Of a DNA stretch of 64,000 bases, positions 31,450 through 44,026 are shown in pieces. The translations under genes and the position numbers were made by a program. The notes under the pieces were generated by a model. It had not been told where the DNA came from, did not search any database, and saw only the letters and a program-made list of their open reading frames with translations. Where the stretch lies: contig MNCI01003674.1 in the NCBI GenBank assembly GCA_015680685.1, forward strand, positions 62,001 to 126,000, given 5' to 3'. The first letter of the stretch is position 1, and every line of letters starts with the position of its first letter. The stretch comes from Gnetum montanum (taxonomy: Eukaryota; Streptophyta; Gnetopsida; Gnetales; Gnetaceae).

Positions 31450-32779
31450 AGTCCTCTGTAGATTCCTCTTCCAGATCTTCATGTTGGTACTAATTCTAAT
31501 GCATTTCCTAATTTTTTCTAGACCTTGCATCTCATTAGTTTCTACACTTCTGCTCATATAAATGGATTAGTAATTAAACCTTAGCCTTTACGTCTAAGAT
31601 TTTCCTTTTTAAAGTGGAGCTTATAGTATAGATTTTAGAGATTTCATCCTCTTTTCTATGTATATTCTTTCTTGACTTTTTAAGTAAATAAAGAAGAGAG
31701 ATAATTTCCTCACACATTTCACTATACCTATCCTCAACTTTACCTTTAGATTCTTCAAGGTCTTTAGTGGAATTTTCATGTGTAAGGGCCATGCAGATAT
31801 GATGTGAATTTTTTGCAGAATCATCTGCTTCTTCCTTACTTTGTTCATCATCCCAACTGGTGTAAAGATTTTTCTTTTTCATGTTAGCTTCGGATTGGTT
31901 TTTCTTTTGAAACTTACTAACACATGGACATTTGGAGGTAACCAAACATTCTATAAATGATGCATCAAGATTAGAATTTTTAAACTCATGCCTCTTCCCT
32001 TACCTTTGGTGTTAGATTGGTTGAATTTCTTTTATTTTCATGCAAGCAATCTTTTTAACTATTTTTAACAAGAGAGCCAAGTCATCTTCACTATTTACTT
32101 CATGCTCTGATGACTCCTTTCCTTTGTTGAGCTTTTGAGGGCAACTGGTTTTTTTTAATTACACCTTCACTTATGAGATTCATCTTGTAAGCAATAAGTG
32201 CACTTTGAAGCTCTTCAAACTTTAGAACTGAGAAATCCCCAATCTCTTTCATGGTTGTAACTTTTAGTCTAAAATCAAGCTAAAAAGTTCTAATCATTTT
32301 AATAATGACATTGCTTTTAGGTAAATATTTTTCCATCTCTTAGATAACTACAACTAAATCATTAGCTTTAGAAAAATAATACTTTATTTTCTCTCCTTCT
32401 TTCATCTTAAGTTTATCATACTCACTTTGCAATACTAGAAGCTTAGATTACTTGACAATAGATGTACCATCATAGGTAGCTGCTAGAGTTTTCAAAATTT
32501 CTTTTGCAGTTTTATACCTAGATATTCTTTTAAATTCAAATTTACTTAAGGCACAATAAATATAATTTTTTGCTTTTGAATCAAACATAAACTTATCCTA
32601 CATCTATTTGATTTTTCCTTTGTGGCTCTTGTGGTGCTATCAATGGGTGGTGTGTATCCCTCTAAGATGAATTCCCAAACTTTGAACTCTATGGATTTGA
32701 AAAATTCTTGCATTCTAGCCTTCTAGTACATGAAGTCGATCCCATCAAATATTCATGGGGTGTTTGATGTTTTGTCCAT
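31450..32779 (-). pseudogene. gag: Ty1/copia gag (minus strand)
   Basis: The minus-strand start ATGGACAAAAC at 32779 follows a tRNA-Met primer site by about 40 bp. The decayed frame shows copia gag features: WEFILEGYTPP, then AKEILK-type and VKQSKLLVLQSEYDKLKMKE-like text in shifted frames. A 123-codon open stretch (31945-31574) has basic KKKNLYTSWDDEQSKEE followed by coiled-coil-like sequence, as in the region after the zinc knuckle of SIRE/Maximus-type copia gag. The zinc knuckle is reduced to CPC. Frameshifts and stops abound. Protease, integrase and RT are absent. Confidence 0.75.
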
Positions 32780-32820
32780 CATTCACTCTTGAGATGTTAA
32801 TCTTCAAAACTGAGTACTAG

Positions 32821-32832
32821 GCTTTGATACCA
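32821..32832 (-). other. Primer binding site, initiator tRNA-Met
   Basis: The minus strand reads TGGTATCAAAGC, one change from TGGTATCAGAGC, the usual copia primer site. It lies 2 bp from the LTR edge. Confidence 0.85.
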
Positions 32833-32834
32833 CT

Positions 32835-33946
32835 TGAGGAATGAGAACTTAGAAGGGGGTTTGAATAAGTTCCTCAATTTGAAAAACCAAGACAACCAAA
32901 ACCACACATAAATTTACATGATTCTCCAACTTGGGTACTTTCATACTCAAAGGATAGAATCCTTGCATACCTCTAAATTTTTTTTCTTCAAAATTGTATT
33001 TTAAAGGGCACCATAGCCTTTACAAAGTTTGAGCTTCACATAGAGTGTTTTCTCATAGGAAACATACTCAACCCTACAACATCCCAACAAGCTCAATATG
33101 TGGTTTTAAGAATCCCACAAACTTTACAATGATGTAAGCTCTACACAAAGTGTTTTCTCACAAGAAACACACTCAACCCAACAAGGTCCCAAGAAGCTCA
33201 CTAGATGCCTTCTCACAAGAAGTACATCAACACTACAAGGCTTACAAAGAGAGAAAAAGAATTAAGGGAAGAATGTAACTACACTTTACAAATTCCTTAT
33301 GCTTAGGATCATATAAAAAAATTACAAATGATGGAGAAATGGGGAACAAAATAATTCACAAGATGTATTCAATGAAGGAATATTTGTATGAATAGTGCTT
33401 GTCTTTTTCACCAAGATTCCATTACTTTTATACCCTCTATCCTTGTCAAATAACTATTGGAATTCATGAAATTGCTAGAAAATGATAATTTGGAATGTTC
33501 TATTAGATCTTGGGACATCTCTTTGAATTATGACCTCTTGCAGATGGGACATCCCACTAGAAATTATGAAGTCTCACTTGGGATGCCCCAGCTAGAACGT
33601 TTCAATAGCAATTGGGATGTCTACGATTTTTGTGGGACATCTGGCTTGAGACTAAGCTTTCATCTTTAGGACATATACTAATCTTTTGGGCCTTCTAGGC
33701 AAATACTAGAACATCTTCTTTTGACTTTTTGCATCTTTTTCAGCTTTCATCTTTATTTTTTGGTTGAGATTTTTGTCATCTCAAATTGATAGCCAAGCTT
33801 TCTTCTTAATCTCAACTTGTTCTTTGTCCCAATCTCTTCTTAATACAATCTAAGATCTTGTCCTAATCTCATCTTGATCACATATAGGTTCTTGTACCAA
33901 TCATCATATTCTTTTTTTCTCTTTCTTAGTCTTACAAGATCCTACA
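32835..33946 (-). repeat. Ty1/copia 5' LTR (minus strand)
   Basis: Its inner edge (CTCA at 32838-32835 in minus) is fixed by the primer site. The outer edge is inferred from a TGTAGGATC start at 33946 and is uncertain because the partner LTR is missing. The minus strand shows a TATA box (TATAAAAG, 33432-33425). The presumed U3 (about 33508-33670) has repeated GGGACATC/GGGATGTC motifs. A duplicated segment with CTCAC(A/T)(A/G)GAAACA(C/T)ACTCAACC (33053-33180) lies in R/U5. Confidence 0.6.
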
Positions 33947-34600
33947 AGCACATTTTCCACATTCTCCATTTTTCATGATTTTGACATACCAAAAGGTCAT
34001 AAAGTTGTACCTGTAAAAAAGATGGCATAAAACATACACAATACAAGGGAAAAATTAACTTACATAATGGAGGAAGAACTCTTCACACAAAATATAGACA
34101 TCAAAATCCAAATACAAATACCAAGAATGAAGTTGTTAAGTGAGAGAGCTCATCTCAAGTATTTCACATGGAAATAAAGGAGGTTCGTCAATGTATAGGC
34201 ATTAATGAAGGCTTTTCAATGCAACCCAACATGATATTAGATGCATACAAGATAAAGTTAAACAAATATAGCATGGCAAAGAAATGCATCAGCATCCCTA
34301 CACTAATGTAGATGGTGTGCTAACATTAGCACATCCTTCCCAAAATCATACTTTTTAGCTTAAATCCTAATTGTAAGCCAAAACCCAAGTAAGCATGTTG
34401 GAAGGACCATACGACATCTGAATGAAGGTGAAATCATCTTAAAGAGGTTGGAATTATGCATACACTCTCGAAGTGTGATCTAGAAGATAAGGATGCATCT
34501 TAGAAGATCAAGAACCTCTATCAAACATGCTAGACTATAAACAAAAGGCACATGAAACACTTCCTAGATTTAAAGATTACAATTAACATACAAATTTCCA
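33947..34600. other. Unassigned sequence
   Basis: About 650 bp of AT-rich DNA between the copia LTR and the chromovirus pol remnant. It may be the end of that pol and its LTR. I see no domain, RNA gene or repeat. Confidence 0.5.
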
Positions 34601-36540
34601 CTAAATGCTTCATTAAATATACATGATCATGACACCTAATAATATATATCAAATAGCCAAAAATCATGTATTCTATAACCTCATAAGATCTCTAACTACT
34701 CATAATTATGCACCTATCTAAGCATCCCACATACCCTAACTATAACTACCCATATTCACATAACAAACATAACATTATATTGATTGGTCCTACAATGAGG
34801 GGTTACATTCTTTTCCATTTGAGAACCTTTCTCTTAAAATATTTCTTGATATGTTACATGTATGTTAGCCTCTATCTTCTAAATGATCTTCTAAGTTCCA
34901 AATCTACTCCAAATAACCTTTTCCATTAGTACATCCCTACTACGTATCTAATGTAGCATCTAGTTAATAATCTACACTAATCTCTCCACGTAACAAACAT
35001 CTAGCTATAACTAAGCATATACCCAAGCTATTATGTGCTACTTATATAGTATAAATTACTATAACATAAACACATGAAACACATTATACACATCTACTAG
35101 CTATGAAGGAAAAGATAATTGGTATGTCTTCATATCATTCTTCTTCAATATTTCAAAGGAACAAATATAGCTGCATGTTAACTTTCTTTTCCAACTAACT
35201 GGCATCCAATCCTTTATATATGAAGCAAAAGATTCCTAATAACAAACACTATTTATCTCCTAAACCAAATAACATAGGATACCTATTTGTCCTATTGTAT
35301 CCTCAAGAGACCTTAAATTGGCCTAATCTACTCAATAGTCCATACTAGCAAATTAATATTCACATGTTGAAAATTCTCAATGGTATTCCAATACAATGAA
35401 TTTTTACATGGCCTCTCATTTAATACCTGATAAGGTTTAGTCTATAAAATCTCTTGATAACTATTATTATAAGAAAATTTTACTAAAGAAAACATCTAAT
35501 CCCAACTATCCTAGTATTTTAAGGTATAAGCCCTCAACATATCATCAAGGATCTAATTCACTTGCTCTATCTAGTCATTAGTCTCTATATGATATCTTTA
35601 ATTCATATTCAACTATGTGTTCATTTCTAACTAAAATATGCACCATGGCCTCCATGTAAATCTAGCATTCCAATGACAAATAATCTTTAGTAATAAATGA
35701 TGAAATTATACTATCTTTATAATGAATAAATGAGTTATCTCCTTGGCACTAGTTAAAGCTCATGTATTAATTAAATGGGAAATTTTCATTAACACATTAA
35801 CAACTACATCAATAACTAAAAATTAACAAAGATCTAGCTCTTCATCGAGGCAAATAATGAAAAGTACTTATGTAGCTAATCCTACTTTATTGGGACAAGT
35901 CTAGGATGATTATAATGATAAATAGTATCATATCCACTTTGAGTCAGTGGTAATCCAACAATAAAATTCATATCGATGATCTTCTATTTCCAATAAGGAA
36001 TCTCATGGGAATATAGCTAATCTCTAAACCTATAATTTTCTATTGTCATCTGATAATACATCAAACAATGAGAGACATACTCATTTCCACTCTTCTTTAT
36101 ATTAGGACACTAATACATTTGTCTTATACTCTAATACATCATGTCACTACCTATAGGTAATTAGTATCTGCTAATACATGCCTCACCCAATAACTAACAT
36201 TACAAAGCTATTAAAACATAAACTTGAACATCCTACCATAATACTTATTGACTATCTATGGTAAATGGTCCATCAAGTGTAACCTATTATTTCTATTCAT
36301 ACATCAAGGATAATGCTGCTATTGCTCTCAAAGTCTATCATTCATATCAAAATAAATAGTCAAACTACTAATTTTTTCCAGTGATCCTACTCAAAGCATA
36401 TCCTACTTGGTTAATTTTACCAAGCATGTATATTATATTAAAATCAAAAATTAACTAGCAACTCTACCCATCTACACTATCATAGATTTAACTATGGTTG
36501 ATTCATAAGATTCTAGAAACTCTTATGATTAGTTCATATA
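34601..36540 (-). pseudogene. Chromovirus-type integrase remnant (minus strand)
   Basis: On the minus strand, downstream of RNase H, text such as NQVGYALSRITGKN (36420s; NVVADALSR expected) is followed by integrase features: HEIPYWK.KIIDMNFIVGLP and LTQSGYDTI (about 36000-35900; MDFVVGLP expected, so the first Asp is now Asn). Further on, NERPCKNSLYW resembles the YGRRCRTPLCW block of Tekay/Del-like chromoviruses. Heavily decayed, with many stops. The C-terminal chromodomain is not recognisable. Confidence 0.65.
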
Positions 36541-36812
36541 ATCACATGCTTACCATAAAATAGTATTACCAAATATTTAAATTAAACATCATAGCATATA
36601 ATTCTAGATCATGTACTAGATATTCAGTCTCATAAGGCCTCAACTAGTTAGAAGCATAAGCTATTACTTATCCATCATCCACTAATACACATTCAAAAAC
36701 ATAACCTAAAGAATCAATGTATACATCATATGAACATCTTGATGTAGGTGATATCAATATTGGAATGATCATTAATTGATGCTTCAACTCATCAAATGTT
36801 TCCTAACTTGTA
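36541..36812 (-). pseudogene. Chromovirus RNase H remnant (minus strand)
   Basis: The minus strand from 36812 reads FDELKHQLMIIPIL, then YDVYIDSLGYVFECVLVDDG and VIAYASNQLRPYE.EYLVHD, LELYAMMFNLNIW. This follows the gypsy RNase H plan (TDAS...VIAYASRQLRPHEKNY...DLELAAVVFALKIWRHYLYG). It starts abruptly next to an LTR at 36813, so RT, protease and gag have been deleted. Confidence 0.75.
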
Positions 36813-39257
36813 TCATCTCCTGAAATTAATCATAGATAAAATTATAAAAGCTCTAAAGGAGCATTATGAATTCCTTAAAAATTTATATATTCCATATACA
36901 AAACTTAAAATCCAAAATTAAATTATTCTAAAAATCTTAAATCACCAAGTAAGAAACTTATAGGTCAATAATCACATTTGAACAGCCCATAAAGATTAGA
37001 TCTCTTAACTAAAATTCATGTAATGTTATTCCAACATCTTAAATACAATTCTTTCATGTACAAGATATAATAAACACAAAATTTACATACAATATCCATT
37101 TTACAACTCCATAACATGGCTTAAAAAATATGTCAATTCTTGAATTCTTTTCTATAAAGCTTCTTTAAAAGTCAACGCTCTTATAGCACACCACAATCTA
37201 GCATTCACAACATCACCAAGGTCATCCATTTGAGCCTCATAACTAAGATCTACATCAAACATATGTAGGAAGGGTTAGAACATCTTCATAGTAGAGGAAA
37301 TCATCTTGGTGCCATCTAGAACAAGCTAGAAGATAAAGTCCACATTGCAAAATCTACTATTAGAATGAACAACAATTATTGGTTACCCAAACCTTTAAAT
37401 CAAATCATAACCATTAACATCATCATTAATAAAATCATTAACATTATCCTTAATTTGATAATCTATTATTAATCCATGTTTTTTACTACCCATGGATTTT
37501 CCCATGAGGTTTCCAACATTAGATGTTTAAAAGAACTATAAGATTGGTACATGCTTAACTAGCCATCAAGAAATGTTTGGTGTAATACCTCACCTATTTA
37601 GGTCAACCCTCATGTAAGACAAGACTAACTATTGGGCTAGAAACTTTCATGCATCTCCAAACCAACTATTGGGTTATGTTATGACTAGTATCACCTTTAT
37701 AGTTTTTCTAGGTCCTATCTTCTTACCACCCTAAAATCAATTTGTTACTTGATTGCAACATAATGATTAGTCATGAAGTCTTAGCCACCATATCAGTTTC
37801 CTCTACTGTAAATCATGCTTAATGCATCCTATTCATTATTTCTAATCTTTTCAACATGTCAAACATGTCCATAAATTTCCAAAATGTTCTCTTATCATCA
37901 TCACCTAAAGTTGTGTAATCATGTCCACATCACTTTATAAAATGTGTAAAGATTCCATCATGACTTTTATCATGACCCCTAGTTCCATCATGATCATAGG
38001 TTATGACACTTGAAGATGTCATATTCTCCATCACCACCAAAATTTGATGATGCAAGATGCTGAAAAATGTTGAAAATAGAAGAAGAAAACATAAAATTAG
38101 TGAAATAAGGTACAAATAATGATAGATTAGGGTTATATCAATACACCAATACAAAGGTTTGATTGATAATAAAATCCCATGGTAAAAGTATAAGGTGAGA
38201 AAATTCAGATGAAAAAGCTACTTGAAAAAATCATGGAAGAAGGAACATTTCCTCTATCTTGAAAGATAAATTGAAATTCAAGCTTCATCATGCAAGAAGA
38301 AGTTCATATCTATAAATCACCAAGAGATCCACTAAACATAGCCACAAGCATGAGCATGAAAGAAAGAGATGCATACTTAACGCTAAGAGAACCAACATTA
38401 CCAAATATTTATAGGCAAAATATATAGAGTTTGGGAAATTCAAAAATGAAAGAATTAATAATCTATTTTCTAAAATTTGGTATCGTGTGTCCATCAAAAA
38501 GGTTCAAAAATCTACTAATGGTCTAAGTCATAAAAATAACATAAGAATAAGTCCACATGTCAAAAAATGGGTTCTAAGATAAAATAAACTAATAACTAGA
38601 ATAAACCCTAAATATTTATTTAACATGTTTTATATCTATATTCTTATATTATTTTAAAATTTAATAATATAAAAATATTGTTAATTAATTAGAATATAAT
38701 AATATTAAGAAAATAATTAATTGGTTTTAGATTATAAGAAGAAGAATCTCAAAAATAAAAATATTAATTAATTAAAATATAATAATATTAATAAAATACT
38801 AATAATGAACCACCACCATCCTTCCAATCTATCCTTCACAAAAGGTACCAAACACCAAGAAATAATAATCTAGAAAAGAAATGCATAGAAAATATTATTT
38901 CCAAATATGTAATAAGAGTCCAAGATCCCAACTTTAGGAAACATGAGTCATAATAAAGCATATATACTTATCAATACATGAGAGGTTGATTCAAGTTACA
39001 CTAATGCAAGCTTATAAGTAATATGGAATAATGTACAAAAATGCCTATGCATGTAAACAAAGAGTTAAGGGTTCAAACCTCAATATGCACATCCCTAAGT
39101 ATAAGCATAAGAGGTACATTAGAATGCACTAGCATAAATCATGAATAAATATATAATATATTATAACAAATATATTAAATATGCCCTTATGCTTAAGAAC
39201 TAAGATTAATAAAATAAATAATAGCCTAAGCTTCTTTATTCAAAATGTTGGGGTGTT
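36813..39257 (-). repeat. 3' LTR of a minus-strand chromovirus derivative
   Basis: The minus strand starts TGTAACACCCCAACATTTTG at 39257 right after TTAAGGTTGGGAGTA (a polypurine tract typical of Tekay/Del elements) and runs to about 36813. It matches the split copy at 59948-57983 plus 40612-39908, less a deletion near 36.83 kb. Its last bases (GGGTGTCA in the partner) are missing, so the left edge is rearranged. Confidence 0.72.
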
Positions 39258-39907
39258 ACATACTCCCAACCTTAAAGGAATCTTTGTCTTTAAAAATAGA
39301 AAATAAGATCTTATCACTCCAAGATAATGTACGTACACCACCACCACCATGTATAACATCTTCTAATATTGATGTCCATAACACTTGTCAATCATTCATC
39401 CAAAACATCTTTTCAAGCTTTAAAGCTAAGCAACCAACAACCATGCACTTCCAACCATAAACCATGTCCCATACCATGCTTTATGATCATGCATAAACTA
39501 AAACTTCTTCATGATATTCATGTCTTTAGGTCTTTCCTTAGGTCTTTGAGGATCCCTATGTTATATACCATAATTTTTACCAATTTTTCTTTAAAAATGC
39601 CCTTTTGCATGCCATAAAATTCATTCACAAATCTAGGTATGTTAGTCATTATCTCAAAAATGATTTTTCTTGAAAAATAATCTTTTATTTCATAAATCCA
39701 CCAATTTGGAAATTAACTTATTATCTAAAAATATAATTTCTTACATAGTCATCCAAAATAATGTTAAAATAATTATAATCATACCTTATAAATGTCATAC
39801 TTTTCTCTAAAATATTTCTTTTTCCATTATCTTTCTTGAATTCTTCTTGTAAAAAAATAAACAAAAATTTGATCAGTGATTTAAAGTCATGTTCTTATAC
39901 TAAAATA
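39258..39907 (-). other. Very short internal region (about 650 bp) of the chromovirus derivative
   Basis: Between a decayed tRNA-Met-like primer site (TTTAGTATAAGAACATGAC in minus, near 39900; TGGTATCAGAGCCA expected) and the polypurine tract at 39258-39272. No gag or pol domain survives; only a possible C-terminal tail (IFKDKDSFKVGS) just before the tract. Either a large internal deletion or a short non-autonomous element. Confidence 0.6.
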
Positions 39908-40612
39908 TGACACCCAAAAATTAACCATAGATAAAATTATAACAATTTATTAAGGGTAATCATTGAGGGACCATCATTTGGAGTGATAGTAAGGTGCTCA
40001 TTTCTCAAGTGAAAGAGATTGTGCCTTTACTCATCTACCAATCCTCCCATGACTCCACTTAGTGGGATGAGAAATGTGCCTCCAAGTCTTGATCCTTAAG
40101 AGGCATGATTAAATTCCTTAAAATTTTATATATTTCATATACAAAACTTCAAATGCAAAATTAAAGTATCAAAAAAATCTTAAATCACCAAGTACAAAAC
40201 TTATAAGTCCATAATCATACTTGAACAACCCATAAAGAATATATCTTTTAACCAAAATTCATATAATGTTATTCCAACATATTAAATACAATTCCTTAAT
40301 GTACACGTTACAAGAGGCATATAAGTTAAGCACAAGAACCACTTTACAAATCCATAACATGGCTCCAAAAATACAATAATACCTAAATTCTTACCTATAA
40401 AACTTCTTTAAAAGTGAATATTCCCATAGCATACTATGATCTAGCATCCACAACATCACCAAGATTCTCCATATGAGTCTCCTAACTAAGATCTACATGA
40501 AATACATGTAGGAAAGGTTAGAACACCTTCACAATAGAGGAAATCATCTTTGTAGCACCTAGAACAAGCTAGAAGATGGAGCTCACATTGTAAAATCCAC
40601 TATTAAAACTAA
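39908..40612 (-). repeat. Chromovirus derivative 5' LTR, 3' segment
   Basis: The minus strand ends GGGTGTCA at 39908. It matches 36.83-37.38 kb of the partner LTR but keeps about 200 bp missing there. It continues across the Athila insertion at 57983. The last five bases, ACTAA (40608-40612), are the target duplicated by that insertion. Confidence 0.75.
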
Positions 40613-41025
40613 TAATGAATAGTGTTTTTTGGCTTAAACATTAGAGCCTTGATATTAGATACTCGATATCGGGCCCTAGGATGTGATGTCAAATATCCGA
40701 TATCATGGAGTATGTGGCGGCCTATAAATATAGTGCTTGGGCACACAATTTCAATATAGTTTTTGTCATAGCATAGTAGAGCTCTTGCAATTTTTTTTCT
40801 CTAGAGTTGGAATATTTTCCAAAGTGCCTGTAGCAAGAGTCATTAACTAGAAAAATATTTATTTAAGCACTGTTGTACCTAAGCATGATAGTGTGTGCGG
40901 GAATAAAGACAAGCTTTCTACTCAAACCTTGCAACACCTTGGCTAGCTTAAATATTTTATTCATAAATTTAATGTTTATACAATTTCCTTTAATGCTCTC
41001 AAGTAATTAAGCTAAGTAAGCTAGT
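40613..41025 (+). repeat. Athila-like 5' LTR, first segment
   Basis: It starts TAATGAATAG where the 3' LTR has TGATGAACAA (terminal G to A). U3 has GATATC-type sites (40657-40716) and TATAAATA at 40723-40730; GAATAAAGA lies near 40900. The last five bases, CTAGT, are duplicated by the nested element. Confidence 0.85.
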
Positions 41026-41843
41026 TGATGGGATGTGATATCGCATGGGCCGCGATATCGCATCCCTCGCGATATCACGTATCCGATATCACATCATCCC
41101 CTGCAATATTGCGTACGTGATATTGCGGTCTGCCATAATATCTATAAATAAGAGGTGGATCTCCCTTGTTTCCTCATCCTAGGCTTAGACCATAGTGGAA
41201 ATCTGGTAGATTGATCACTCCAGAGATAGAATATTTTCCATGTGCCCGCAGTAGGATTCCTAAAGTGAATGGATCTTTATTCAAGCAAACATTGTACCTG
41301 AACACAAGTTTGTGTACAGAAATAAAGACGAGCTTCTTGGATAAACCTTACAGTGCATGGAATAGGCTAATTAGGATTTTCTTTACTATTATTTATTTCT
41401 TTATTAGTTGTTAAATCTTTCTCAACCCTTCTTTCCTAGTTCAGTGCCTCAGTATGACTGCTTCAAGCACGTGCATTATGCATGGTGATCCCAGCAACAA
41501 TTAGCGTTTGGTAACCATGGTTGCATTGGTTCAGGGTGTGTATGCTAAGTGGGAATGGATGCTGATGCTAGGCTAATTTAGACTTAGTTAGTTAGCTAAT
41601 TTCTTCAATCCTTCACCTCAATAGCATAGGCGATAAAAACCGAAAAGACAATAAAAATCATATACGTCAGACTTACTTAACCATACACCGTGACAAATAC
41701 AAGTAAGTCTAGGAAGACAACGAATAATTAACCTTAAGTGTTCCATGAGGCATGTAGGCAATTAGTATATAGATTTTGAATAGATAAGACATGTTATGCT
41801 CATATTTGTATGGTTGAGTGTAGGGGTACCTCGCCACTTATCA
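41026..41843 (+). repeat. Nested element 5' LTR
   Basis: 818 bp. GATATC array at 41036-41137, TATAAATA at 41143-41150 followed by AGAGG, AATAAAG near 41320. The U5 end reads CACTTATCA (C to T in CACTCATCA). Confidence 0.9.
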
Positions 41844-41844
41844 T

Positions 41845-41862
41845 TAGCACCATTGCTGGGGA
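41845..41862 (+). other. Primer binding site, tRNA-Asp (decayed)
   Basis: TAGCACCATTGCTGGGGA, 1 bp after the LTR. It differs from the tRNA-Asp complement by a few transitions. Confidence 0.75.
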
Positions 41863-41988
41863 CTAAGTGTTTGTGCGCTAAGTAGAACATAAGAGATCAT
41901 TCACATCATTGGGAGCCTAAATGAACCTTAGGGTTAATTAAATAAGAAAAATTTTCTAACAATTAAATAGCACACCAAATAAGACACC

Positions 41989-44026
41989 ATGTCTTCTTCT
42001 TCTTCTCACAAGAGCATTACACCACCTAGGGATCATACAAAGAACAGTCGGCAATCAAAAACACATAACCTAAATCCGCCAACGCCTCAACAATATAGGG
42101 TGGAATATACTCATCCTGATGAGTATATTCCCAATTTTACTTTTATCTTCCATCAAGATGAAAAGATGTGCTAGAAAAACTTGGAAGGTAACATAGTGTT
42201 ACCTCCGGATCGTGTAGTCCCCAACATGCTCCTCCGTGCTTTAGCACAGATGGACATGACTCAGCTCTATGCTGAATACATTGCAGAAAATTTTGACATG
42301 AGGGATTACCATCCCACAACTTTACAACATATGAGGGACTCAAGATAGGAGAGCCAACATACACTGTTGAAGGGAAAAGAGGTCCCACATGTCCTAAGTA
42401 AAATGGGAGATGGTGAACCACTTATAACGGGTTCTCTATTGAAAGATGTTCCTCCTCCTAACGATAGTGAGGAGGTGGGGTATCATAACCTACGATCTAC
42501 GATACATATCCATGGTTCTGGTCCCCATGAACACTAGCTGTTCACTGAGGGAATAACAACACATGACAAGGATGGGCACTCAGATCGACATCACGATCGG
42601 GGCCGAAGCCACAGAAGAGAAGGTAAGAAACATCGTCATGGCGATGGTTCTCCTTCTTCTTCCCCTTCTTCACATCAATCATCCTCTCCTTCCACATCAG
42701 GGCATAGCCATAAAGAGCATAATGGTGAGGATAGAGGTAGGAAAAATGAGAGACCTCGATGAGAAAGTCGAGAGAGAGGACAAGGGCATGAACGAAGGGA
42801 AAGTAGGAAACAACATAGACATCATAGACGTCATGAAAGAGATGATCATGAAGAACCCCTACTTACCACCTGAAGTATGCTAAACATAACAGAGGCTGTA
42901 AGAATACCAACAAGGCATCAAAGAGATAGTCAGATCAAGCGTTTAGACATGAACAATATCCCATGCTTTGAAGGAGGATACAACGCAGATTCGCAAAATC
43001 ATTTATAGGCATTCCATGATGCCTGCACCTTGCAAAACATAGAGAATGAGTGGTAGAAACTATAGTTGTTTCCCAGGATACTCATCAAGGAAGTAGAGAG
43101 TTGGTTCCGGTCCTTAGAGCTGGAAACCATTAAGAGGTGGAGTACGATGTTAGAACTCTTCAACGATAAATATCAGATGTACTCCAGAGTGTCTAATTTA
43201 TGTAAGTAGATAAAAGGATGGAAGAAAGGTACTCATGAACCCTTGGATGCTACCATGGACCACTACTATGCATTGTTACATCGTTGCCCAGGCCATGGTT
43301 ACGCACAGCGGGATCAACTCCGCCACATTGTAGATGGGCTAAGGTATGAAACTAGGAGAACCCTTGGGACTTATGCCCAAAGGAGATTATCAGAACTTAG
43401 ATTCCATGAAATTCATCACTTGTTGGAACAAGTAGCCAAAGAAGAAGGGGAGCTACGAAAATGGGAAAGTGTGGAAGAATATAACCATGATCCCTCTCTT
43501 CGAAAGAAGGGAGTGAAATTTTGAGATGAAGAGGATGAGTCACCACTCGAAGAGTTGGTGAATAGAAAAACCTTTCCGATTCAAAAACTAACAACAAAAG
43601 TATCGGCTAAGGTGGATCAATTTTGGGATTCCTTAGACTATAGACTTAAAAATATCCTAAAGATTGTAGAGGAATCTAAGGAGGAACAAAGTAGTGATAA
43701 GAACAAGACAAAGCGGAGAGATTCAGGCCCTGCACATAACAAGGGTAAGGGGAAAATTACTATCTCCAATGAAGTTGTGGACTCAGACACAGATGATGAT
43801 GGTGGATGTGAGATCTGCCACTATGACCATCCTAAGGGATGTTGTCCAATCATCTCACATCTACAAGAGTCTGGGGTGTATGCACTCAACCCAAGACTCA
43901 ACCAACGACAGACACTCCGAAGGTTACCTTATCCTCAAGGTAACCCAAGGCAGTTCCACCAACCATTAACATACTATCCAAGTGGAACTCCACCACAACC
44001 CATCAGACAACATCAGTAGTGGCAAT
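41989..44026 (+). pseudogene. gag: gag of the nested element
   Basis: A single frame from ATG 41989 (MSSSSSHKSITPPRD) to about 44026, with around a dozen stops at sites where CGA, CAG, CAA or TGG is expected. In order: an N-terminal domain with YTHPDEYIPNFTF and NLEGNIVLPPD; a low-complexity Ser/Arg/His-rich region (GDGSPSSSPSSHQSSSPSTS, then SRERGQGHERRESRKQHRHH, about 42580-42860); the gag core (NIPCFEGGYNADS, EPLDATMDHYYALL, HRCPGHGYAQRDQL); and a zinc knuckle CEICHYDHPKGCC (near 43809; CX2CX3HX4C). It forms particles and binds RNA. About 680 codons, longer at the N-terminus than element 1 gag because of the RS-like segment. Confidence 0.88.

Noticed and set aside
42563-42883. Open frame of 106 codons within the nested element gag
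   Set aside because: Out of frame with gag; a shadow of the Ser/Arg/His-rich segment. The same holds at 63417-63965 for its second half.
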